64,000 nucleotides of DNA. It comes from Hymenobacter ginkgonis (lineage in GTDB: Bacteria; Bacteroidota; Bacteroidia; Cytophagales; Hymenobacteraceae). Below the pieces are notes generated by a model, which saw only the letters and a list, made by a program, of their open reading frames with translations, was not told the origin of the DNA and did not search any database. Both the position numbers and the translations under genes were made by a program. Of this stretch, positions 44,305 through 53,407 are shown in pieces. Position 1 is the stretch's first letter, and every line of letters starts with the position of its first letter. The stretch lies in the NCBI RefSeq assembly GCF_009755225.1, contig NZ_WQKZ01000001.1:124001-188000 (forward strand). Reading direction: 5' to 3'.

Positions 44305-44916
44305 CTATGCTGGCGATGCAGCCACAATTGGCAGTTTTAGGTCCTCGGCGATGCCCGACGTGTCCTCATCCATTTCGGAGGCGGGTAGGGGCGCGTTGAC
44401 ATCGTCGAATACCATGCCTGTGCAGAGGCACATTTTGCGCTCATTCTCGGTGAGGATGCCGAAGTTTTTGCAGCTTTTGCAGCCTTTCCAGAAGTCCTCG
44501 CTGGTTGTCAACTCCGAGAAAGTCACCGGCTTGTAGCCCAAGTCGCTGTTGATTTTCATCACGGCCAGACTGGTTGTGATACCGAAAATCTTGGCGGTAG
44601 GATATTTGGTGCGCGATAGCCGAAAAACCTCGCGCTTGATAGCGCGGCCCAAGCCATGCTTGCGTAATTCGGTATTTACAACGAGGCCCGAATTAGCCAC
44701 AAACTTACCGCTTTCGAAGGTTTCAATGTAACAGAAACCCGCCAATTCACCTTCCACGAAAGCGATAACGGAGTTCCCCTGGCGCATTTTCTCGCGCACA
44801 TATTCCGGGTCGCGCTTAGCGATGCCAGTGCCCCGCTGCTTGGCCGACTCGATGTACCACTGGCACAGCAGGTCCGCATAGTGCGTGTCTGCTGCCGTTG
44901 CAACCCGAATTGTCAT
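44305..44916 (-). CDS. GNAT acetyltransferase heading the arginine operon, candidate acylglutamate synthase
   Basis: A 203-residue GNAT protein. The acetyl-CoA motif is SGLVVNTELRKHGLGRAIKREVFRLSR and a second conserved strand is IFGITTSLAVMKINSDLGYKPVTF. The C-terminal part has CKSCKNFG..MCLCTGMVF, two cysteine pairs that could hold zinc. No argA or argJ is seen elsewhere in the window, and this gene leads the argGCD operon, so it may supply the acylated glutamate of the pathway; that is inference. The ATG at 44916 was preferred over an upstream frame running into the structured leader. Confidence 0.82.
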   Translation of the reverse strand: MTIRVATAADTHYADLLCQWYIESAKQRGTGIAKRDPEYVREKMRQGNSVIAFVEGELAGFCYIETFESGKFVANSGLVVNTELRKHGLGRAIKREVFRLSRTKYPTAKIFGITTSLAVMKINSDLGYKPVTFSELTTSEDFWKGCKSCKNFGILTENERKMCLCTGMVFDDVNAPLPASEMDEDTSGIAEDLKLPIVAASPA

Positions 44917-44953
44917 GATTATAAAAGGGAAAGACTTAAGGGAAGAGACGCAG

Positions 44954-45242
44954 TTAACCGGCCCTCGCGACAAGCGAGTTAGCGGCAGAAAACCCGAAAT
45001 CTATCGGTTAAGCGGCCGGGCTCTCTACTAGGATAAGCTAGCTAATACGAGAGTTGCCCGGTAAAAGCTGGCCTCACAGGCCAGCATCCGGCGGTTGAAG
45101 CCGGCTAGGGTCGTCGCAACAACGCACAGACTAGCGTGCGCACACTTTCCAAGCCCAAACGGGCCGTGGTGGAAAGCAGAGAATTGGTGCGAACCAAGTA
45201 AGTCATTGCAGAAAGCAGCCGTGGGCTAGTAAGTGAACTAGC
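44954..45242. ncRNA. Candidate structured RNA or operon leader between the divergent arginine operons
   Basis: Eight stems follow each other in 289 bp: a closing TTAACCG/CGGTTAA pair (44954-44960 with 45005-45011) around CTCGC-GACAA-GCGAG (44964-44978); CCGGGC/GCCCGG with TCTC/GAGA (45016-45061); GCTGGCCT-CAC-AGGCCAGC (45067-45085); CCGGC/GCCGG (45088-45104); CGCAC/GTGCG (45123-45140); TTTCCA/TGGAAA around GCCC-AAAC-GGGC (45146-45175); TTGGT-GCGA-ACCAA (45184-45197), a GNRA tetraloop on the + strand; and GCTAGT/ACTAGC (45225-45242). A - strand promoter-like site lies just right of it, so it could be the 5' leader of the argG operon. Strand and family are unresolved; RNase P, tmRNA and SRP signatures were not found. 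Confidence 0.45.
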
Positions 45243-45266
45243 AAACCAAGGGCCATAATGGAGCCG

Positions 45267-45297
45267 CAAAGGTAAAAGTTCCTACTTTTGCTTGCAA
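45267..45297 (-). promoter_or_regulatory. Candidate promoter of the GNAT-argGCD operon
   Basis: On the - strand, TTG (45297-45295), a 20-bp spacer and TACCTTTG (45274-45267) match the Bacteroidota TTTG / TAnnTTTG consensus. Transcription from here would give a leader of about 340 nt containing the whole structured region before the GNAT gene. Confidence 0.45.
45283..45290 (+). promoter_or_regulatory. Candidate -7 box for argB-argE-argH
   Basis: TACTTTTG matches TAnnTTTG exactly, 60 bp before the argB ATG. The upstream element is weak. It overlaps the region of the opposite promoter, so the two transcription units may compete for polymerase. Confidence 0.35.
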
Positions 45298-45350
45298 TAG
45301 AAAAGGTGTTTTTTTTCGCGGTGGTAGGTAGCCTTGGCGATGAACAAATT

Positions 45351-46136
45351 ATGAACAAGCCTGCATTAACTATATATAAAATTGGCGGCGGCATTATCGA
45401 CGACACGGCCGAATTAATCAAATTCCTGGAGTTGCTGGCGCAAACTACCGGCCTTAAAATCTTGGTGCATGGTGGCGGCAAAGGTGCCAGCACGATGATG
45501 CGCGAGCTAGGCCTTACCCCCCAACTCATCAACGGGCGCCGCGTTACGGACGCCGCCACGCTGGATATTGTCACCATGTTCTATGCTGGCAAAACCAACA
45601 AGCAAGTAGTGGCCGAACTGCAACGCCTAGGTGTAAATGCCCTCGGCCTAAGCGGTGCCGATGGCAATGTTATTCAAGGTATTAAGCGGCCTGTGAAAGA
45701 TGTTGACTATGGTTTTGTAGGCGACTTAACGCCGGCCAGTGTCAACGCAACCTTTATACAGCAACTCGTAACTGCTAACCTCACGCCCGTGCTGTGCCCT
45801 ATTATTCACGACGGCCACGGTCAATTATTAAATACCAATGCCGATACCATCGCCTCGGCAGTAGCAGTGGCGCTGGCTGATTTTTACGAAGTAACGCTGC
45901 ATTACTGCTTCGAAAAAAATGGGGTACTGCGCGATGTGAACGATGATAATTCGGTAATTCAAGAAATTAATTCAAGCAGCTACGCTGAGTTAAAACAGCA
46001 AGGAATTATTGCCGATGGAATGCTCCCTAAATTAGAAAATGCGTTTGCTGCGTTGCATCAAGGTGTTAGCCGCGTAATTATTGGCCATGCACTGCATATT
46101 CAGCGTTCGTTGCACACCGTCTTATGTCTGAATTAA
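45351..46136 (+). CDS. argB: Acetylglutamate kinase
   Basis: Phosphorylates N-acylglutamate in the arginine pathway. The 261-residue amino acid kinase fold shows KIGGGIIDD, VHGGGKGASTMMRELGL, the substrate stretch NGRRVTDAATLDIV and LNTNADTIASAVAVAL. The ATG at 45351 starts just before the first strand (MNKPALTIYKIGGG); an upstream in-frame start would add 21 residues encoded in the promoter region. The acetyl or succinyl specificity is unknown. argE overlaps its end by 13 bp. Confidence 0.95.
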   Translation: MNKPALTIYKIGGGIIDDTAELIKFLELLAQTTGLKILVHGGGKGASTMMRELGLTPQLINGRRVTDAATLDIVTMFYAGKTNKQVVAELQRLGVNALGLSGADGNVIQGIKRPVKDVDYGFVGDLTPASVNATFIQQLVTANLTPVLCPIIHDGHGQLLNTNADTIASAVAVALADFYEVTLHYCFEKNGVLRDVNDDNSVIQEINSSSYAELKQQGIIADGMLPKLENAFAALHQGVSRVIIGHALHIQRSLHTVLCLN

Positions 46137-47203
46137 TTGACCGGTTGAGCGAAGATGCAATTGGTTTGTTGCAGCAATTAATTCAAATCCAATCATTTTC
46201 GCGGGAAGAATCGGGTACGGCTGATATGCTGGAAAAATTCTTGGCGCAACACGCTATCCCAGCGCAGCGCCAAGGCAATAATGTGTGGGCTCTCAGCAAC
46301 GACTTTGACCCACAAAAACCCACTATCTTACTCAATTCGCACCACGACACGGTAAAGCCGGGCGTTGCCTGGACGTATCCACCATTCGGCGCAGTGTTGG
46401 AAGGTGATAAATTAACGGGCCTGGGCAGCAACGATGCTGGGGCGTCGGCCGTGAGCTTGCTCGCCGTATTTCGGTATTTTTATAACCGGCTTACGGCCTA
46501 TAATTTAATTTGCGCCGTCACGGCGGAGGAAGAAATTTCGGGTGCGTATGGCATCAAAAGTATTCTGCCTAAACTGGGTAAAATTGACCTTGGTATCGTG
46601 GGCGAACCCACTGGTATGCACGCCGCGGTAGCTGAAAAAGGCTTGCTCGTACTTGATGGGGTAGCGCGGGGCCGCACCGGCCACGCCGCGCGCAACGAGG
46701 GTGAAAACGCGCTCTACAAAGCACTGGACGATGTGGCGTGGCTGCGCACGTACCAGTTTCCGCAGGTGTCCGAGTTGCTAGGCCCGGTGAAAATGACAGT
46801 GACGCAAATTAGCGCGGGCACTCAGCACAATGTAGTGCCCGACGAGTGCCGCTACGTGGTTGATATTCGTACAAATGAATGCTACTCGAACGAGGAAATT
46901 CTTGCCGAGGTACGCGCAAATGTGCAGGCTGAAATCACGCCGCGCTCCACGCATTTGCAATCATCAGGACTCAATTTAGAGCATCCGATTGTGCGTAAGG
47001 CGGTTGCAATGGGTAAAACTACTTATGGCTCGCCCACGCTATCTGACCAAGCATTGATGCGCTTTGATACGCTGAAAATGGGCCCCGGCGATAGTGCTCG
47101 TTCGCACGCGCCGGACGAGTATATTTTACTGAGCGAAATTCGCAGTGGAATTGCGGATTATATTGAACTGCTGACCGATTTCACTTTTAAATCGCAGCCT
47201 TAA
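46124..47203 (+). CDS. argE: M20-family deacylase, acetylornithine deacetylase/acylcitrulline deacylase type
   Basis: Zinc peptidase-family enzyme expected to remove the acyl group late in the arginine pathway; in organisms with an N-acylornithine carbamoyltransferase the substrate is usually N-acylcitrulline. The 359-residue protein has the metal sites LLNSHHDTVKP, LGSNDAGASAV, the catalytic CAVTAEEEISGAYG, IVGEPTGM and GPGDSARSHAPDE. Position between argB and argH fits the role. DapE proteins share the fold, but context favours arginine. Confidence 0.92.
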   Translation: MSELIDRLSEDAIGLLQQLIQIQSFSREESGTADMLEKFLAQHAIPAQRQGNNVWALSNDFDPQKPTILLNSHHDTVKPGVAWTYPPFGAVLEGDKLTGLGSNDAGASAVSLLAVFRYFYNRLTAYNLICAVTAEEEISGAYGIKSILPKLGKIDLGIVGEPTGMHAAVAEKGLLVLDGVARGRTGHAARNEGENALYKALDDVAWLRTYQFPQVSELLGPVKMTVTQISAGTQHNVVPDECRYVVDIRTNECYSNEEILAEVRANVQAEITPRSTHLQSSGLNLEHPIVRKAVAMGKTTYGSPTLSDQALMRFDTLKMGPGDSARSHAPDEYILLSEIRSGIADYIELLTDFTFKSQP

Positions 47204-47212
47204 TTATTTGCT

Positions 47213-48529
47213 ATGAAAATTTGGGAGAAAGGCTTTTCCGTTAACGATAAAATCGAGCAATTTACCGTTGGGCAAGACCGCGAATTAGACTTGTATTTGG
47301 CGCAGTTTGATATGCAAGCGTCGAAGGCGCAGGCGAAAATGCTGGCTAGTATCGGCCTACTATCCAAGGAAGAAGAAAGCCAGTTGCTGACGGGCTTGGA
47401 CGAGTTGTTGGCGCAAGTGGAAAAGGGCACCTTTGTGATTGAGTCCGAGTTTGAGGACGTGCACTCAAAAATCGAATATTACCTGACCGATAAATTCGGC
47501 GATGCGGGTAAAAAAATCCATACTGCTCGCTCGCGCAACGACCAAGTTTTGACGGCAATTCAATTATTTATTAAGGATTATACCGAAAAAATTGGCGCCA
47601 AAATTCTCGAATTAGCCGAGGTATTATTGCAGCAGGGCGAGAAATATAAAAACGACTTGTTGCCCGGCTACACGCATTTTCAGGCAGCAATGCCAAGCAG
47701 TTTCGGGCTGTGGTTTGGGGCGTATGCCGAACACTTGCTGCTCGATATGAGCCTGCTGGAGGCGGCGCATACCGTGGCCGACCATAATCCGTTGGGCTCG
47801 GGTGCGGGTTTTGGCAGCAGCTTTGGCATCGACCGCGAGCAGACGACGCGCGAAATGGGTTTTGCCAACGTCGCTATTAGTGCGGTAGGGGCGCAGATGC
47901 TGCGTGGCAAAACGGAGAAAACTCTGGCATTTGCCATGGCGGGCGTGGCGGGCACATTAGCCAAACTCGCTTACGACTTGGTGCTATACAATAGCCAGGA
48001 TTTGGGGTTTGTGGAATTGCCGAAAGAATTCACGACGGGCTCCAGCATCATGCCGCACAAGAAAAACCCCGATGTGTTTGAGCTAGTGCGCGCGCATTGC
48101 AACCGCCTGCAAGCCCTACCCAACGATATTATGCTCACCATTAGCAATCTGCCGAGCGGCTACCACCGCGACTTCCAGATTTTGAAGGAGATACTGTTTC
48201 GGCCGATGACGCAGTTTGCCAATATTCTGGATATTCTGCTGTTTGCCGTGCCGGCCCTGAAAGTAGTGTCCGGTGTGATAGACCAGCCGAAGTACGATGC
48301 TATTTTTTCGGTGGAAAATATTAATCAGCTCATTCAAAGCGGCGTGCCATTTCGGGATGCGTACAAGCAAGTAGGCCAGGCAGTAGAGGCTGGTAACTAT
48401 GTGCCGCATAAGGAGTTTGCTACTACCCACTTGGGTAGTGTGCACCGGCCGGGCCTGTCCGATTTGGCAGCCCGGTTGCAGCAGGTGCGGGCGCGGTTGC
48501 CTTGGGCCGGTGCTGCAGTGGCAGAGTAG
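47213..48529 (+). CDS. argH: Argininosuccinate lyase
   Basis: Splits argininosuccinate into arginine and fumarate. The 438-residue protein belongs to the fumarase/aspartase superfamily: KIHTARSRNDQVLTA near residue 103, the YTHFQAAMPSSFGLW segment and the signature GSSIMPHKKNPDVFELVRA. It begins 9 bp after argE on the same strand and closes this arm of the divergon. A candidate promoter for pyc lies just past its stop. Confidence 0.97.
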   Translation: MKIWEKGFSVNDKIEQFTVGQDRELDLYLAQFDMQASKAQAKMLASIGLLSKEEESQLLTGLDELLAQVEKGTFVIESEFEDVHSKIEYYLTDKFGDAGKKIHTARSRNDQVLTAIQLFIKDYTEKIGAKILELAEVLLQQGEKYKNDLLPGYTHFQAAMPSSFGLWFGAYAEHLLLDMSLLEAAHTVADHNPLGSGAGFGSSFGIDREQTTREMGFANVAISAVGAQMLRGKTEKTLAFAMAGVAGTLAKLAYDLVLYNSQDLGFVELPKEFTTGSSIMPHKKNPDVFELVRAHCNRLQALPNDIMLTISNLPSGYHRDFQILKEILFRPMTQFANILDILLFAVPALKVVSGVIDQPKYDAIFSVENINQLIQSGVPFRDAYKQVGQAVEAGNYVPHKEFATTHLGSVHRPGLSDLAARLQQVRARLPWAGAAVAE

Positions 48530-48542
48530 GGGAGGGGTAGGG

Positions 48543-48574
48543 TTTGGGTTGCTGGGACAGGCGGCGTAGTTTAG
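48543..48574 (+). promoter_or_regulatory. Candidate promoter of pyc
   Basis: TTTG (48543-48546), a 20-bp spacer and TAGTTTAG (48567-48574), seven of eight positions of TAnnTTTG-type consensus, 34 bp before the pyc ATG. It lies in the argH-pyc gap. Confidence 0.4.
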
Positions 48575-48608
48575 CCGCTAGTCTGTCGCCCTTGCCACCC
48601 CTACTCGT

Positions 48609-51600
48609 ATGAAAATTACCAAGTTGCTCGTTGCTAATCGCGGCGAAATAGCGATTCGTGTGTTTCGCGCCGCCAGCGAGTTAGGCATCCCCACGATGGC
48701 CCTCTACACCTACGAGGACCGTAACTCGCTGCACCGCTACAAGGCCGATGAAGCCTACCAGATTGGCCGCGACGACGAGCCGCTGCGGCCGTACCTGGAC
48801 ATTGAGGGCATCATCAAGCTGGCCAAGGAAAATGGCGCCGACGCCATTCATCCGGGCTACGGGTTTTTGAGCGAAAATGCCGAGCTGGCCCGGCGTTGCC
48901 GCGCCGAAAACATCATTTTTGTGGGCCCGCGCCCCGAAGTGATGGAAGCGCTCGGCGACAAAGTAGCCGCTAAGGCCGTGGCCCTCAAGTGCGAGGTGCC
49001 GCTCATCGAAAGCAGTGAAAATGAGCTAACTGACATCGACGTGGCACTGGCCGAAGCGCACCGCATCGGCTACCCCGTGATGCTGAAGGCGGCCTCGGGC
49101 GGGGGGGGTAGGGGCATGCGCGTCATCCGCGACGATGAGCAGCTGGAAAAAGGTTTTTTTGAAGCCCGCAGTGAGGCGCAAAACGCCTTTGGCGACGACA
49201 CCGTTTTCCTGGAAAAATTTGTGGAGCGGCCTAAGCACATCGAAGTGCAGCTGGTGGGCGACCAGCACGGCCACCTCACGCACCTTTATGAGCGCGATTG
49301 CTCGGTGCAGCGGCGCTTCCAAAAAGTAGTGGAGGTAGCGCCCGCCGTGGACCTTACCGAGTCGCTGCGCCAGCGCCTCTACGGCTACGCTTTGCAGATT
49401 GGCCGGGCGGTAGGCTACGACAACGTGGGCACGGTCGAGTTTTTAGTAAATCCGGAGCTGGACCGCATTTACTTTATCGAGGTCAACCCCCGCATCCAAG
49501 TCGAGCATACCGTAACGGAGATGATTACGGGCGTCGACTTGATTAAAACGCAGTTGTTCATCGCCTCGGGCTACCCCCTCGAATCGCCCGAAATCGGCTT
49601 GGGACCCGACGTGGTGGTGCCGCGCATGGGCGTGGCGGTGCAGTGCCGCATTACTACTGAGGACGCAACCAATGATTTCAAGCCCGACTACGGCACCATT
49701 GTGGCCTACCGCTCGGCGGGCGGCTTTGGCATTCGGCTCGACCAGGGCTCGGTGTACCAGGGCGCCATTATTTCGCCGTTTTTCGATTCGCTGCTGGTGA
49801 AAGTGTCGGCGCACGCGCCTACGCTAGCCAGTGCGGCCCAAAAAATGCTGCGCACGCTCGACGAGTTTCGGGTGCGGGGAGTGAAAACGAATATGCAATT
49901 TTTGCAGAATATCGTGCGTAACCCCGAGTTTCAGGCGGGCCACGCAACCGTCGATTTCATCAAGGACCATCCCGAGCTGCTGCAATTTAAAACCCGGCTC
50001 GACCGCGCCACGCGCATTCTCAACTACCTCGGCGAGATTGTGGTGAACGGCAACCCCGACGTAGCCGGCCGCGTGGACGAGCGCCGCCAAGTGCGCAAAG
50101 CGCCGCTGCCCGCCGCCGACCTCAGCCTACCCCCCGCCGAGGGTACCAAGCAAAAACTGCAGGCCCTAGGGCCCGAAAAATTTGCCGAGTGGCTGCGCCA
50201 GGAACCGTACATTCACTATACCGACACCACGCTGCGCGACGCCCACCAGAGCCTGCTGGCCACGCGTATGCGCACCATCGACATGCTGAAAGTGGCCGGC
50301 CGCTACGCCCGCCAGCACCCCCAAACATTCTCGCTCGAAGTGTGGGGCGGCGCCACGTTCGACGTAGCGCTACGTTTTCTGCACGAAGACCCGTGGGCGC
50401 GGCTAACGCGGCTGCGCGAGGCGGTGCCCAATATCTTGCTGCAAATGCTCATTCGCGGGGCCAATGGGGTAGGCTACAAGGCTTATCCGGATAACCTAAC
50501 GGAGAAATTTGTGGCTACGGCCAGCGAAAAAGGCGTGGATATTTTCCGCATTTTCGATTCGCTCAACTGGATGAAGGGCATGGAATCGTGCCTCAATTTC
50601 GTGCGCAAGCAAACGCCGGGGCTCGCCGAAGGCAGCATCTGCTACACCGGCGATATTCTTGACCCAAGCCGGCCCAAATACAACCTGGCTTATTACCTCA
50701 CGCTGGCCAAGCAGCTCGAAGATGCCGGCGCGCATATCCTCTGCATCAAGGATATGGCGGGTTTGCTGAAGCCCTACGCCGCCGCCGAGCTGATACCCGC
50801 CCTGCGCGAAACCGTCAAAATTCCCATTCACCTGCACACCCACGACACGAGCAGCCTGCAAGCTGCTACCTACCTCAAGGCCGTGGAGGCGGGCGTAAAT
50901 GTGATTGATGTGGCGCTGGGCGGCCTTTCGGGCCTCACTTCGCAGCCCAATTTTAACGCGGTGGTTGAGATGCTGCGCCACTCGCCGCGCCACCGCGAGT
51001 TCGACCAGGCCAGCCTTAATCAGTTTAGCGATTACTGGGAGGCGCTGCGCGAGCAATACTATCCCTTCGAATCGGGCCTGCTGGCGGGCACCGCCGAAGT
51101 GTACGAGCACGAGATTCCGGGCGGGCAATATTCTAACCTGCGGCCGCAGGCGGCGGCATTGGGTTTGCTCGACAAGTTTGAGGAAGTGAAGCAGCGTTTT
51201 CACGATGCCAACCAGTTACTGGGTGATATTCCGAAGGTGACGCCTTCGTCTAAGGTCGTCGGCGACTTGTCGCTGTTCATGGTTTCTAACGACCTCACGC
51301 CCGAGGAGGTCATCAGCAAGGGCGAGACGCTGAACTTCCCCGAGTCGGTGCGCGAGCTGCTGCGCGGTGATATTGGCCAGCCACTGGGCGGCTGGCCGGC
51401 CGATATCCAGCACGCCGTGCTGCGCGACGAAAAGCCATTCACTGACCGGCCAGGCGAGCACCTCGCCCCCATTGATTTCGACCAGGAATGGGCAGAATTT
51501 GAGAAAACGCACCCCTACGCGCAGTTCACCGATTTGCTTTCTAGCCTGCTCTACCCCAAGGTGTTCGCCGATTACTGGGCCTTCCGGCAGAGCTACGGCG

Positions 51601-52052
51601 ACGTGAGCCGCATTCCTACCCCCGTCTTTTTCTTTGGGTTAAAAGAGGGCGAGGAAACCATCATTGAAATCGCGCGCGGCAAGTCGATTATTATCCGGCT
51701 CCAGTCCATCGGCCCGGTGAATGAGGAGGGAATGCGCACGATGTTCTTCGCGCTCAACGGCCAAACCCGCAACCTCGAAGTGCGCGACCAAAGCGTGGCC
51801 GTTAAAACGGTGCACAATGCCAAAGCCGACCGCGCCAACACCAAGCAAATTGCGGCCCCGCTGCAAGGCTTACTTAGCAAAATGCTGGTACAACCCGGCC
51901 AGCAGGTGCCACGCAATGCGCCGCTGTTCGTTATCGAGGCTATGAAAATGGAAACCACCGTTACGGCGCCCGAAGACCTCACGGTGGCCAGCATCACACT
52001 CGGCGAGGGCACCCGGGTGCAAGCCGACGACTTAGTGCTGACGGTGGGGTAG
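48609..52052 (+). CDS. pyc: Pyruvate carboxylase
   Basis: Biotin enzyme that carboxylates pyruvate to oxaloacetate, feeding the TCA cycle and aspartate supply. The 1147-residue single chain contains biotin carboxylase (ANRGEIAIRVFRAASELG at the start, MLKAASGGGGRGMRV, FIEVNPRIQVEHTVTEMITG), the carboxyltransferase (TDTTLRDAHQSLLATRMRT, then VWGGATFDVALRFLHEDPW and the metal-ligand HLHTHDTSSLQ), and a C-terminal biotinyl domain with Lys1113 in EAMKMETTV. Full length for the single-chain form. Its placement next to argH may reflect aspartate demand by argG; this is only a suggestion. Confidence 0.98.
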   Translation: MKITKLLVANRGEIAIRVFRAASELGIPTMALYTYEDRNSLHRYKADEAYQIGRDDEPLRPYLDIEGIIKLAKENGADAIHPGYGFLSENAELARRCRAENIIFVGPRPEVMEALGDKVAAKAVALKCEVPLIESSENELTDIDVALAEAHRIGYPVMLKAASGGGGRGMRVIRDDEQLEKGFFEARSEAQNAFGDDTVFLEKFVERPKHIEVQLVGDQHGHLTHLYERDCSVQRRFQKVVEVAPAVDLTESLRQRLYGYALQIGRAVGYDNVGTVEFLVNPELDRIYFIEVNPRIQVEHTVTEMITGVDLIKTQLFIASGYPLESPEIGLGPDVVVPRMGVAVQCRITTEDATNDFKPDYGTIVAYRSAGGFGIRLDQGSVYQGAIISPFFDSLLVKVSAHAPTLASAAQKMLRTLDEFRVRGVKTNMQFLQNIVRNPEFQAGHATVDFIKDHPELLQFKTRLDRATRILNYLGEIVVNGNPDVAGRVDERRQVRKAPLPAADLSLPPAEGTKQKLQALGPEKFAEWLRQEPYIHYTDTTLRDAHQSLLATRMRTIDMLKVAGRYARQHPQTFSLEVWGGATFDVALRFLHEDPWARLTRLREAVPNILLQMLIRGANGVGYKAYPDNLTEKFVATASEKGVDIFRIFDSLNWMKGMESCLNFVRKQTPGLAEGSICYTGDILDPSRPKYNLAYYLTLAKQLEDAGAHILCIKDMAGLLKPYAAAELIPALRETVKIPIHLHTHDTSSLQAATYLKAVEAGVNVIDVALGGLSGLTSQPNFNAVVEMLRHSPRHREFDQASLNQFSDYWEALREQYYPFESGLLAGTAEVYEHEIPGGQYSNLRPQAAALGLLDKFEEVKQRFHDANQLLGDIPKVTPSSKVVGDLSLFMVSNDLTPEEVISKGETLNFPESVRELLRGDIGQPLGGWPADIQHAVLRDEKPFTDRPGEHLAPIDFDQEWAEFEKTHPYAQFTDLLSSLLYPKVFADYWAFRQSYGDVSRIPTPVFFFGLKEGEETIIEIARGKSIIIRLQSIGPVNEEGMRTMFFALNGQTRNLEVRDQSVAVKTVHNAKADRANTKQIAAPLQGLLSKMLVQPGQQVPRNAPLFVIEAMKMETTVTAPEDLTVASITLGEGTRVQADDLVLTVG

Positions 52053-52095
52053 GGGGGTAGAAAAACGACGTTTGACGGTACTAAGAAATTTCTCT

Positions 52096-53406
52096 ATGCG
52101 TATTTTATGGATGGCGTGCGCGCTGCTAACCAGCGCCGCGCCTGCAATTGCCCAAACCAAAGCGGCCGTTTCGGGCGCCACGGTGGAGCGGGTGCTCACG
52201 ACCCTGGCGGCCGACGATATGCAGGGCCGCGCTACCGCCCAGCCCGGCCAATTGAAGGCCGCCGAATTTCTGGCTGGCGAGTTCACGCGCATTGGCTTGC
52301 AGCCGCTGCCCGGTGCCACGGGCTTCATGCAGGAGTTTCCGGCCTACCAATCGGCGGTGACAAGCCTGGCCGTAACGCTGAATGGCGCCGCCGTACCCGC
52401 GGGCCGCGCCGTAGCCCTTACCACGCAGCCGCAGCTGAACTGGACTGAGAAAGACAGCGTGCACGTGCTGCTGCTGGGCTCGCAGGATAAGGTGCAGGCG
52501 CATTACCGAGAGATTTTTCGGCCCACTAAGAATACGCTGGTCGTGTTTGACCCCGCGCAGGCCACGGCTTTTCAGTCGTTGGCTAGCCGGTTTAAAGAGC
52601 CGCAGCTGCGGGCCGAGCAGGGGGGTAGCCCCTACGCGAGCGTGTTGGTGCTGGCCAGTGCGCCGGTACCACCCAGCCCAACGTTTCAGGTGGTGGCCAG
52701 CGCGGCCACCAAATCCATAACGCTGCGCAACGTGGTGGGCTACCTGCCCGGCCGAGACAAGGCACGCGCCGCCGAAAAAGTCATTTTTTCGGGCCACTAC
52801 GACCATTTGGGCATTATCAAGCCGGTAGTAAATGGCGATTCTATTGCCAACGGGGCCGACGACGATGCCAGCGGCACTACGGCGGTAGTGGCGCTAGCCG
52901 AGTATTTTAAGAAGCGCCGCGATAATGCCCGCCCGCTAATTTTTGTGGCCTTTACGGCGGAGGAAATCGGTGGTTTTGGTGCACGCTACTTCTCGCAGCA
53001 ACTCGACCCCAAGCAGCTGACGGCCATGTTTAATATCGAGATGATTGGCAAGCCCGCCAAGTTTGGCCCCAACACGGCGTTCATCACGGGGTATGAGAAA
53101 TCCGATTTTGGCTCGCTGCTACAAGCCAATCTAAAGGGGACCGAATTTAGATTCGAGCCTGACCCGTATCCCGAGCAAAACCTTTTCTACCGCTCCGACA
53201 ATGCTACCCTGGCCCGGCTGGGCGTGCCAGCGCATACCATCAGTACCGACCAAATTCCGACCGATAAACTCTACCACAGTGTCGATGACGAAGTAAGCAG
53301 CCTGGACGTCAAGAATATGACAGCCGTTATTTCGGCCATTGCCCGCAGTGCACAAGGTATTGTGGCGGGCACGCAAACGCCCACCCGCGTAGCCCCCGAA
53401 AAGTAG
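52096..53406 (+). CDS. Exported M28-family zinc aminopeptidase
   Basis: A 436-residue protein with signal peptide (MRILWMACALLTSAAPAIAQ). The catalytic domain has the M28 ligands: FSGHYDHLGI with His and Asp, GADDDASGTTAVVALAEYF with the bridging Asp, AFTAEEIGGFGARYF with the Glu pair, and a later His in VPAHTISTDQIPTD. An insert-like region between 130 and 210 resembles a PA domain. The start at 52096 is ATG; a TTG further upstream is less plausible. Probably a periplasmic or surface peptidase; bounded by pyc 43 bp upstream and a convergent META gene just 1 bp after its stop. Confidence 0.93.
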   Translation: MRILWMACALLTSAAPAIAQTKAAVSGATVERVLTTLAADDMQGRATAQPGQLKAAEFLAGEFTRIGLQPLPGATGFMQEFPAYQSAVTSLAVTLNGAAVPAGRAVALTTQPQLNWTEKDSVHVLLLGSQDKVQAHYREIFRPTKNTLVVFDPAQATAFQSLASRFKEPQLRAEQGGSPYASVLVLASAPVPPSPTFQVVASAATKSITLRNVVGYLPGRDKARAAEKVIFSGHYDHLGIIKPVVNGDSIANGADDDASGTTAVVALAEYFKKRRDNARPLIFVAFTAEEIGGFGARYFSQQLDPKQLTAMFNIEMIGKPAKFGPNTAFITGYEKSDFGSLLQANLKGTEFRFEPDPYPEQNLFYRSDNATLARLGVPAHTISTDQIPTDKLYHSVDDEVSSLDVKNMTAVISAIARSAQGIVAGTQTPTRVAPEK

Positions 53407-53407
53407 C

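Noticed and set aside
44954..45242. RNase P RNA, tmRNA, SRP RNA or T-box as the identity of the stem array
   Set aside because: Expected invariant segments such as GGAAAGTCC, ACAGAA, the tmRNA tag region or the SRP apical loop were not found on either strand.
45203..45253. Small peptide frame (MALGLLVHLLAHGCFLQ) at the start of the putative - strand leader
   Set aside because: It could be an attenuator peptide, but it has no arginine codons and no conserved neighbour to support it. It is likely chance reading in a structured region.
40863..48529. A foreign arginine island
   Set aside because: All enzymes are typical for Bacteroidota, gene order and overlaps are normal, and base composition differs only mildly from neighbours.
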